This document shows positions 37,301 to 49,300 of a stretch of 64,000 nucleotides of DNA, piece after piece. This DNA comes from Otis tarda (lineage: Eukaryota > Chordata > Aves > Otidiformes > Otididae), in the NCBI GenBank assembly GCA_026413225.1, contig CM048553.1:141368690-141432689 (forward strand). Reading direction: 5' to 3'. The notes under the pieces were generated by a model, which had not been told where the DNA came from, made no database searches, and saw only the letters and a list, made by a program, of their open reading frames with translations. How positions within the stretch are numbered: position 1 is the stretch's first letter; the number at the start of each line of letters is the position of its first letter. Made by a program: the position numbers and the translations under genes.

Positions 37301-40300
37301 TCAAGCTTTCAGAGGTTTTCTGGAATTAGAACTGAGTACACCACTGAGCCACCCACTTCAGGAAGTCTGCAAGGCAGAGTTAGCCGTAACACAGCAGGGC
37401 AGCGATCTAAAAAGTGTTTGGGGCAAATAACAGCTGGATGACCATATCACATTGTCTCTTATGCTAAGCAGTAGCTGCACTTTAATTCTAAACACCAAGA
37501 AATAATTGATACAGTTAATATGGACCTAGTAGCACTGTACTGACAGTCTGGAAACAGAGTTTATTTTGTGCTTATCGTTAAAAACATAGAAGGCTGATGG
37601 GCAATCCATCATAAGAAAATTACTTTTCATCAATGGCAAGATTGCAGAAACATGACACTTCATGAGTGCAAAGAGAAATTTTGCCATAGCAAGATGCATT
37701 CCTCCCTAATTCACAGACCAAGGGGTCTATGAAGCCTATACCTTCCTTTCAGATGGGAAATCTGCTCTCCACAGGAAGTTCGGGCTACTCCACATAGCGT
37801 AGAAAGGAGTAGGGGTGTAAAACATCCCATACTACTTCTCCCTTCCTGACTATGAATGTAACAGGGTTGCATATGAAGGTTCTTGTGATCTTCTTCACCA
37901 ACATAAGAATTTTTCACAGTGACATTCAGATCAGTTACCTTTCCATAAGTGTATTTGTCTGCTTCCACCATCTTCATCCATGGTTCTAGCAGAACAGTGA
38001 GGATATATTCTTCTGCTGGGTCAAAAAGATCCTCAAAAGCTGGGTCAATATTCTGATAAATCATGGTTTTTTTACTCTGATGAAGTCCAATGTCCATACT
38101 GGCAGATGGGGCAATGTAAGTTGCATAGAGGAACTACAATAAAACAGAAGAAAACTGATTCTTAGCCATCATCCATTCCAATGGTCACAGTCCATCGAAG
38201 GAGAGAACTAATGCATATTTGTCCCCTGCTGTATATTCTGAACATATATGTGATTGTACCTGCCTTGTTTTCACCAATATCAGTATTTTGTCAAAAATTC
38301 AATTATTGCCATAACTGACCTCCCTGCCATTTTTACTCCTACTTGTTAAAATGGTTGGATCACAAAATAATGCTTAATGTAATTTTTGGTTGGAGATACT
38401 TGGCTGATTCTTAGTTAGGTTCAGATAACCACAGTCATTACAGCAACTGCACTCTTCATCAAGTCACGTTGTTGTTTTGCAGAATATGTGCTGGGACAAC
38501 TTGTGAAGGAGCCTTACTTCTGAATACAAGGGAATTTGTAAATTTAAGGTTAAAATTAATGAAAAATTATAAGATTTAATTCTGTGTGGAGATTTTTTGC
38601 ACAGTTCTTTTACATTGGTGAGACTCCATCAAGGTACAGGATCCATAACAGGAGATACCACTGCACAACTGAGGTGTAAATCCTTACCAAAGCAAGGATT
38701 ACAATGTACAAACAGAGGAAAACTAAACCTGGATAATGTTTCCTTCTCAATAGAAGCTCATTCTTGAAGCACAGAGTAATTTTTTTTTATTTATTTAAAA
38801 GGATTTTTTTTTCTAAATAGTCTCCTAAGTCAAATTCTTATTTTTTATATGTTTCATAAATTGCTGTGAAAAAGAACATTGAAAACTCAGAGAAAAATAC
38901 TTTCTTCCAGGAATATCTTGGAAGAAGGTATTCTGGAATATCTTGGAAGAAGCTATTCCAGAATATCTTTCTAATACATCATGATTTTGACTGCAGCTAG
39001 GAACTCAAGTGAAAAAAAGATGCTGCCATAATAAATTTAATATACTTATAAATGTTTTTTGTTCTTCATATTTGTCAAAGTCTAACTAATTTTCAAACGT
39101 ATGGTCAGGGGATTAGATTGGTAGCATAAATCAGAATTTCTCTCTAAGATGGCACTGAGGAGCCCATCTTCACTATTTATTATCACACACGTTTGACAAT
39201 GAAGAAAGCAGGTTTTTGATAATTCTAGTTTTTCTTATGTTGCTAAAATCTAGCTGTAACTAGCAGATGTACAAAGCAGTAGAAAAAAAAGAAAATAATA
39301 CATTTACTCTGTGTTCAAGTAGTAATAAAACACTGTTGTGTTTAGATTTCAAGCACAGTGGAAGAATGTTTGGGAACATTAAATAATTATGTTTCTGTTT
39401 GTTTTAAAAGAAATTCTCATTTATTAGACTCTTTCTTTCAAACAGCAACAGTACCAGACTACATCCCCATTATTTTGGACCTTAATAATTTGAAACAGAC
39501 CCTTTAGACTCTCCTGGAGAATGGAGGGCTACGATGGCTGACATTCATCCCTCAGTTAGAACATGTTATGATTACTATATTTAATGTCTGTTGCAGGATT
39601 CCACCCCCTTTCTACATAGATCTAATCACTGAAGACAAAGATGGTTTGTGGCTATTGTGGCCCACGTTATCAGTGCAATAAAGACACCCAGATGTAAAGG
39701 TAAGGTCAAAGAATGAGGACACTGTCAGGAAGAGTCCTCGCTGAAGAACAAGACCACATTTATCCTAAATTATTCATTTCTCAGCAAATCCCCAAATAAA
39801 TTTAAATTTAACAGAGACAGCATTAATTAGATTCATAGTTATTTCAAAAGTTGGAAGTTATTTTGAAGAACCCTAACACTAGTAAAATTTCAGTTACATC
39901 ATGTTCTAGTCTGTTCCAAAACATTCAATATATAAAATAGCCAAATTAGATGGGACCAGTCCAATGATATAAAGATGTGATATCTTTAAAAATAGACCTT
40001 TTAAAGAGGGGTTAACCATTTTATTTGTCATTGGGGCTACATTGCTCCACCTGTTATGACTCATAAAACTATACAGAAGGGATCTGTAAATTGGTGAAAA
40101 AGGGCCAAAATAGGTCCGCAATATTTTAACACACATTTAACCTGGTTCCTTAAATGGCTGGTCATTTTTAGCATAATTTTAAGAATAAAATCAAAACAAG
40201 CACTCTACAACTTTCTTGGGCAGAACTACTCTTTCTACCATGATTTTGTACGAAATGGGTTAACTTCAGTGTATTTGCTACTCTTCTTTAGAGTTGACAA

Positions 40301-43300
40301 AAAAAAAACAGCCTAAAGAGTCTGAAGATGAAGGAAGCTTTGGCCAAAAAACTATTGACAGTCAGCTCACAAAACACTGTCATAATATATTGCCATGTTA
40401 GGGACCACTTTTGCAGGCTGTTCTGCCTGTAGAACTGTCCCAAATCCTGTATAATTTCACATGCAAAACTACAGCATAGTAAAGACAGACATTTTTTCTT
40501 CCAGAAACAATAGTTAGGGCTGGTAATACATGTGAAGCAGAAATTTAGAGGTAGTTAAGCTAGCTGTGGGAGTGCACTTTTCTAAACTCAAAGGACCAGA
40601 CCCTCAGTGCTGTAATCAGGATGGTCTCTTCACTTCAGAAGGATGCAGATTTACCGTGTCTGAGGATTTGGTGTGATGCCATCTTTTTGCTTAAATTCTT
40701 GTAAGAATCCATTGCTATGGGATTTGACTCATGAAGTAAAAGGATAGCATCACAAAGTGGCAAAGTGAATGCATGCACTTGCAGATAGGGGAGAAATGAG
40801 AAGGAGCTTGCATCCCTGTGTCCCTTGCTGAGGGTTCAGGTGCATCTGTAGATCTGCACTGGTTTGAATGCAAGGACTGCAGGAAAACCAACTGCAAAAA
40901 GTTCTAGACATGCCAAAAAAGAGGAGAAGTTTCTGTTTTCACGGCCTTCAACACTGGGCAGTGAAGTTAAGATAGGCAAGATGGGGGGGAAATACATTGT
41001 ATCCTTTAAAAAGGAATATTCATAGCCTTTTTTTATTCCCATGTCATGGAAGTTTTGTGGAACAGTGGAAACTATTGTATTGGCCAATCTCCTAATGGAT
41101 CAACAGGAAAAAAATATGGTAAATAAACTTAAATTATCAAATTCATATAAAAATCTTAAGCATGTGACATCAAACACACATCATACTTCATTTATTCAAT
41201 GTTTTGTTCCTTTTATAAAACACAAAGAATTTTCCTACCTGCCAGGTCTACATTTTCCCATAAATGTATTATAATAAGTGATGGATTGAACCCAAAAACC
41301 TATCTGGAAATTTGGTCAGAGTTGGCATCTTGAAATTACTTATAATGGCACAAATCTGAAGATAAGAAATGCTTAGGAAATTCAGATTAAGACTTTGGCC
41401 TCATTTATGACTTTCCAAATCAGGGATTGTTGAGACCTTGGGTTTTGGTGTGAATTCATCCCCAGACAAGGCAACTTTGGTAAGCAGTCTCAGAATTACT
41501 AGAGTGAAGCAAGAAACACAAAAAAGATTTAAGTCCAAGTGCTTTGTATTGCTGTACAAAGGCATGGATACTGCTCTGATCTAAACAAGGGGATTGTGCA
41601 GTTGCTTGACAGTATCATATGATGGAAGAATGCAACACACTGGCTGGTCTTAAATGGAAAGGCTAAACTGCCTTAACCCCCATCATCATTTCCCACTAAC
41701 ATAATTTTTTTTTGTCTGACCCTAAAAGTTCACAGTAATGATAACTCTCTTTATCTAAATTTATTCTAGTGTTAAAATATTGTACTTCCCACAACTGTAT
41801 TAAATTTTCTAACTCTAAATAACTATTTTTTTCTTGAAAACTACACTATATGTTTCTTTATTGCTTTTCTTTCCTGATTTATTTTACACTCCTGTGCTTG
41901 TGTTTATAGTGAATAACCATATATGTTCCTGGATGATTACTGGTACTCATCATTTTTCTTACGCTGTAGTTTCTTTCCCTGGATGAATGACTATACACCT
42001 TGGAATGCGTTTCCTTACTCTATCATAAAGATGAGATAAAAATGCCTGACAAATGAAACAATGAGTAACAGATACACAGCAATCCAGGTTTGCTCTTGTT
42101 TCTAACAGGAAGCAGGCAGAATACATACAGAATACTCTGGATCTCTCTTTCTGTAATAAATAGTAAAATGTATATGACTATGTGTTGGGCGAACCTGATC
42201 CACATTCTCTGAGGAGTATTTGGAATGATCATCTTATTGTGCCAAAGGTAAGTGCAGAAATTGGGAAGGCATCTCTTCCATACGCAGATCCTGTAGATCA
42301 GATGCAGCTTGACTCTTTACCATATTCCAATGAAAACAAGGATGTTTTTTGTGCAGCCTTAAAAGGCAAGCTTGAGAATGATACCAAATGTTGCAGCACA
42401 TGTGTTGATTTGTTATGTTACATTTCAGCTGTTAGTTATGCTAATGGAACAGTTTCACATATTTCGTTTTGATGTATTTACTTTAATGGCTATGTGTATG
42501 CAGCTCTCTGCAATTGCCTGGCAACACTGATTGTACGATGTTTTGCTGTCACCACCAGGCCAGCACTGGAAATAAGATAAGAAAAGTAGAAAAGACCTAG
42601 GCCTTAATTTTCAGCCATGCAACCACTGCAGAAAGAGTGTAAGCTGGTGTGAAATGAAACCAAATTGAAAACCATCCTAGACCATAACCTAAGATTTGGC
42701 CTGCAACAAAACATACGGGGAAAATGAAGACACAGACTAGGTATGGTTAACTTGCACGCCGGCTGTGAGCCGGGTCCCTAGCCACGCACAGGCCTGCAGA
42801 TACAGGAGACAGTCAGTCTGAGGGGTTGCCTCAGTCTGTTGCCCTCATCTTCAGGCCGTAAGTAGAGCTGGAGGGGAAAACAACTAAATAAGAAAGCAGT
42901 TCAAGTTAGCCAGACAGGAGAGAGGGAGAAATCCGTGCCTCAGCCTCTGCTTGGAGTTTCTGTACAAATAACACTGATTCAGGTGATTTTCTGGACAAAT
43001 ACACAAAATTCTGTCATTTGCCACAGTAAAATCTCCAAGCAGGAAATGAAGACAAATTCAAGGCAGTCCAGATGCTCAGTAACATAAGCCATACAAAGAG
43101 ATTATTCTCCACTGCTGTCTACAGATACTTGTTCCAACAACTTGTGAAGTAGCTTTGCTCTATTACAACATATACTGAAATATGCAGATAGGATATACTC
43201 CTACAGAGGCAAAACAGACCGAAGTTTCACAAAGTGATTTTAAAGGTTGCTTGGAGTCCTTTTAATGATATCACACTGCTGCAGCCTTCTTCCCTGGCAG

Positions 43301-46300
43301 TATTGGACTATTCTGCAGTCGGTGAGAGCTATCAGCACCCATGTGGTGAACCAGGTCAATTTTGTTTTATTCCCTGACTTGAAGTGCTTGCTCAATTAAG
43401 AATGCTTTTTTACAGGAAATATCAGTTCCACCTGACAGTAAATGAGAGTCTAAAGATGAAATAGGGGAGATGACACTGCAAGAAGACCATAAAAATCAGA
43501 CAATCAGAAAAACAGAACTGACAAGTAAAAGATCCGTTTTCCTGACTAAGGTCATCATCTGAGGTCTGGACTGTGACACTTGCAATTCTAACCCACATAG
43601 GAGATGGAAGGAAAGGTACAGCACAATTAGACAATTTAGAAAAAATGCTATCTCTGATGCTAACACTAAGCAAGCAGTTTCCAAATATGACACAGAGGAG
43701 CAAAGGGGAGATTAGGTAAACTGCATATAATAGATAAGAGTGGGAACAGGCAGCAGAGCCTAGAAATTAAGCTATGCACGTTTAACAATTAAATCAAGAA
43801 ATGCCATGGAAGTAATCCAAAGAGCTTCTTTTATTGTCCACAACCCAGATTTACTTTGGTGTGGGTTGTCAAGATTTGGAAACTTTTCCACTTTCTATCT
43901 TCTTTTCAGTCTTTACACTGAACAAATGTATTTGTGAAAGGAAAACATGTTATTTACAACTTACTTGGGCTTGCTTCCGTATTTTAAAAGGATTAAGAGT
44001 TTCTTGGTAGAAAAGCTGGTGATAAGCCTGTAGGTCAAACCAGAAGTACACACTGTTCTTCCACAACTAGAGAAGAAAAATATTGTACGTCATTACTACC
44101 CAAATATCACAGCTTTATAAAAGGTTGACTTTTCAATGCAATTAATTATTTAGCTCCTTGAGGTCATCATAAATCAAGCTCAATTTAAGATGGATTTAAT
44201 CTGTTGCATGCTGGCAGAAGGACAACATATTTAATGGCATCGTTATTGTGATACCATATCTTTTATTGTATCCTTTATGCATAATTGGCCATTAAAATTG
44301 TTAACATTGTAGTTAACATTTGAAGAGTAACCACATTTCAGTGGCATAAAGCCAGCACTGAAGAAGAAACGCTGATAATGGACATGCAGAATTTGTGCCA
44401 TGGTGAAATAGCATTTTGCAGTGATAACCAAAACTATTAAATATTGTGTACTTGACATATGTTACTGGGACTATCATTAGATTTTTATTACATTCATTTC
44501 TGAGGCACAGAGCCTTGGCCTCATTTCATAAATTCAAACAAACATCAGAAGATCTTTCAGAAGGAGTCTAGATCTTTCCCCAAGTCCTCTGTTTTAGTCA
44601 TATGCTTATGGAGTTTGGATCTTAAAAGTAGTCTGACACTCCCATTACTGGACAATAAAGAAAGTGTTCCAAAAAGATAGGAGCAGGGAACTTTGCTCCA
44701 CAAACTGTAGCCTGCCAGACCTGCCATATGAGTGAAATAGGCTCCACAGTTGTAGTAAAAACCTTAAGGAAATAATTTTCAAAGGAGTCTGGCACCTGCA
44801 AAGGCTAGAGGACATGTGGGTGGGTGCCTATCTCCAATGAAGAAATAAGTAACTTTTATTTAGATTTCTATCTATACACATTTAACATTTTTAGCTGAAG
44901 GTATTCAGCTTTGGAAACATTGGCTCTTGCTTTCTGGTAGCCAAAGGCATTTCTAGCTACTGCTGCTGGATTCTGGGTTCTGCCAGCAGTGAAACAGATG
45001 TCCATTTTGATTGCATTCAAATCTCCCCTAAAGACTCAATTTTTCTGCAAAGCCACTAAACACTGACTCAGATTCATAACTTGTTCCAACCAATCCTCAA
45101 TTTACACCCAGCAATGAATGATGGATCTGCTGACTGCAGAGAAGAAATAGTGTTATGTTTCTCAGAAATCCAAGAAACTTCGTGGAAGCAGAATTTTTTT
45201 AAAACATTGGAGATTTTGGACATCACTAATCCAGCAAGTAAGAAGGATGCAGATTATCAAGAGTAATATCATAGCGGATTTTCCATCTTTTTAAAAAATG
45301 TTTCTGTGGGTTAAGACCTCATTTTTTCTGCCAAGTTAAAGGCTAGTTTTTAAAAACGATTAGTCTTTTTTTTATCCCTCATGGTACAATCAGATTTCCA
45401 ATAGGTTTGAGACAGTTAGGATCTGACAGCTTGGTTAAGATCTGTCATTAGTTTGAATATACACATGAACAGTTTATTGTTGTTGAGGGACTGGAGTCTC
45501 ACAAGTAATAATTCATCCAGTCATCAATCTTTCTTTCTTCATTTTTTTTTCTTCAGTCTGGCTGCCCTCTATAACTTGGCATTCAGTCAATTGTGGACTA
45601 ACTTATCACAGGGTAGGAAAATGCTCATACCTTATTCCCTGCCTTCTCACAGAAGTGTGTGAAGTAGTAGCCTGCTCTGTTCTCCAAATAGAGAGACTGC
45701 AGCATGCTTTCCATTCTTGATCTCCCCAAGACAAGACTGCCAGCAGCACTTTTCCCCTGGACAAGTAAAACATAGTTATACAGCAAAGAATAACAGGCTT
45801 TCATTATTTTCAAATGTCAGTACCTTGCAATGTAGGGCCATGCAGTATGTTCAACTAGTATCTTCATCCCAAGAAACTAGGCTCCATTTTCTACTACACA
45901 TGCAAATGATCATAGCTGTCCATACCATTTTCCCACTAAATAATCACATCCAACGACTGAAGGCATGCAGAGTAGCAAAATGATCATAGCATCCCTTAGG
46001 TGGTTCCTCAATACTGAAACAGGAAAACAAACCTGGCCTTAATTCTGTCATTAACTGTTTAGCTCCAAATCTGGGGAATTCCAATGATACTAAACCATAT
46101 CACTTAGTTGTCAAAAGTTGTCTCAGCTCAGGCTGTTGTGTTTTGAACCAACAGAAGTTAACAGGTGGTTATTTGGTCAAGCCTCAAAACTATTAACTAT
46201 TGTGGAACAAAAGATGCCTCCTGGGGCTACACCGCTGACATCAACATGAAAATCATGGGCATTTTAGGGGAAAGGAAAGCCATGCTCTTTATTGTGCCTA

Positions 46301-49300
46301 GCTCCTAGAGGGTCTGAGGAAGAAAACCTCAGATCTCAGAGTTTCAGAGGGAAACTCTGCACGATGAAGGTGTATAAAAACTAATAGTTCATGGTGTGAA
46401 CATTTCCTTAATATAAGTTTCTAACTGCAAATGTCCCCTAATTGCAAAGACTAGCCTTTTCTTCTGTCAACATTAACAAAAAAGTAAAATGATTGTAGTG
46501 AAGTAATAAAGTATGATTTTTACGTGAAAAAAAAACAATCACATGTCTAAGTGATCAGCAAACTTCATGCATATGTAAACAGGTCCAGTTTTCATAATAC
46601 TTTTTTTTTAGTTGTGAAGCCATGGGTATCAATACCTCCGTGAAACAGCAGGCTGTTTCAAGACCATTCCACAAACTTGAAAAGTTTTGGATATATTTTA
46701 AATTGCCAAATCTTGACATCTCACATGTTCGATTTGTCATCATTTTAACAGTTATTGAGAAAAGGCTCTTCTAAGCAGCCTGTCCCTCCTGAGGTTTTCT
46801 GGACTGAGGGCCTGCTTAGCAGGCAATAATTCAATAAAGAAAAGAATGAAGTACACAAGCAATAAAGAAGAATTGTACAAGTGAAGCATTTTCCTCTTAC
46901 AAATTTTACTGTTTAAATCACTTCCTAGGGCAGATTCAGTTTTCACTGTAAGTCTGGTATACCTTCCTAGGCAACAATTCCACTGAAGCATTTATCCAGT
47001 GAGTTTTCCATAATAACCTACTGAACACATGGTCACCATGGAGAAGACCAACACTTTCTGGCAAAAATAAACCTCTGTATGTGCCATGATTTCCTGTCAA
47101 ATAGGTGACAGATACCTCACAGAAAATGCTGACATTCTAATTATACCTCTGCATACGGCATTGACATTCACATAATCAGACCAATTTCTCCCCATCATTG
47201 ACTACTTCCCCTTTAATGCTATAGAATAAAGTGTTTTAACCCATGATTCAACACAAGTAAAATTTTCAAGCACTGCTTACCGGGAGCAGCTCAGCATAGG
47301 TGTACTTTCTACGACCCTGGTATTTTGAATCTTCAGTGTCATCCAAAGCTAAGCAATGAATCATGTCTCTGCTCACTGACTTTGGCCTGGATCCACAAAC
47401 AAACAAGATTTTCAATACCTATTTAAGAAAAAACTAGGACTGCTTATAAAATAAACAGCTAAGAAGGGGCATGAGAGATGTAGAATGACATAGTGAACAG
47501 CAGAAAAAAAAAAGTACATGGAGTTCAAATGAATAATAAACATAAAAAATGTAGAGAAATACTTTTTCTTGTGGCCCTGTGGAAATCACTGACACAGCAT
47601 ATCTTTGAGGGCAAGTGCTTGAGACAGGTTAAAAGAATAGAAATGTATGTAAAGAATAGCAATGATTGTACAAGACAGGGTAAAACATCTGTATTTGGAG
47701 AAATAAACCCTTTTGTGTTGTGGTACAAACAAATGAGAAACTAATCAGCCAGGGAGGAATTCTCCATGTACACAATCTGTACCATATCTGTGCTCCACTA
47801 AGCAAATTATTATATTAAAGAAAAGTATTCATGAAAACTGTAGGATCTAAAAGTTTTTCATAAATATTCGAGATATATTGGTGTGCAGAAAGGTGCACAA
47901 GGGACTTTTGCACTTACCGCTTTCTGCTGCTAGAAATGTCATCCCTTCGGGGGCTCTGACTTGATGGCAGGGTAGATGACAATCTTAATGATCTCTTTGA
48001 AGAGAAATCTGGTGTAGCTAGTTTTAATAAAGTTGTTGCTGAGCTTGTTCTACTTTTCTAAAGGACATAACAAAAACAAACCAATTCCAATTATTTTTCC
48101 ACCTTTGTGTTTTCTTGACATGTTCTCATTAACTGTTCAAATACATTCAAGGGTTTTCAGGACCATTTTGCCTTCTCAATCACAATATGTAAAAACTGCA
48201 AATTGCAAAAAGCCTCTCTGAATATCTTACAAGATATTTCAGCACACCTTAATAACGACTATAGCTTTAAAATTACATTTTAGAAATGTAATTAGAAAAT
48301 ACATTACATGCACTTTCTATAGAATTATAGAGGATGTCAGGTGAAGATGTGCTCTCTTGGGAGGTATGCTGTCTCCCAGGGGCTCGTTCAGGGATGTCAC
48401 CAAGAGAATACCAAGCCTCTTACAGCCCATGGACTACTATCCGTTACTGGTGTTTCATGTGGGTGCCAGCAACACAGCCGGCAGCAGCCTGAGAAACATC
48501 AAAAGGGATTTCATGGCCCTGGGTACAACAGTCAAAGTCTCTGGTGTGCAGGTGGTATTCTCGTCAACCTTCCCGGTCAAAGGGCAGGGGCCTGAAAGGG
48601 CCAGACGTATCTGGCAGGTCAACTTATGGCTCAAGGAGTGGTGCTGCAGCCAGGGCTTTGGGTATCTAGAGCACGAGGCATGCCTTTGGGTATCTAGATC
48701 ACCAGAAGCCTGGTCTACTAGGAGCGGACAGCATGCACCTAACGGAGAAGGGGAAGAGTGTGCTTGGACAAAGGCTTGCCAGTCTCGTTTGGAGGGCTTT
48801 AAACTAGTGTTGCTGGGGGAGGGGGAGCACAGTCCAGCCCACTGCTGTCAGCATGGCGCCGGTGCCAGCACCAAGTGTCCAGAAGCTGAGGAAGGATCAC
48901 AGGTAAGTGCGAGTGAACTTAAACTGCAGTCTGAAAGAACTCCTGCTGCTCCAGCCAGCAAGTCGGCTTTGTCGGGGGCCCAGCTGAAGTGTCTCTATAC
49001 CAATGCACGCAGCATGGGGCATAAACAGGAAGAGCTGGAGATGCGTGCCCACGAGCAGGGCTATGACCTTGTTGGCATCATGGAGACGTGGTGGGACGAC
49101 TCATACGACTGGAGGGTCGGCATGGAGGGGTATAGGCTTTTCAGGAAGGACAGGCAGGGGAGACGAGGAGGGGTTGTTGCTCTTCATGTCAGCAACTGGC
49201 TGAAGTGCGTGGAGCTCTGCCTGGGGATGGAGGAGGAGCTGACAGAGAGCTTATGGGTCAAGATTAGAGGAAGGGGAGGGACAGGGGACGTTACAGTGCG

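Larger units (their letters stand above)
33381..37938 (-). other. RGS22 intron (exons 11-12) rich in LINE relics
   Basis: 4558-bp GT-AG intron holding an AT-rich repeat (TATATTGTGTA, about 33666-33703), a 21-bp tandem duplication at 34152-34193, an ancient CR1 at 35525-36500 and a younger CR1 tail at 36741-37036. Confidence 0.75.
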
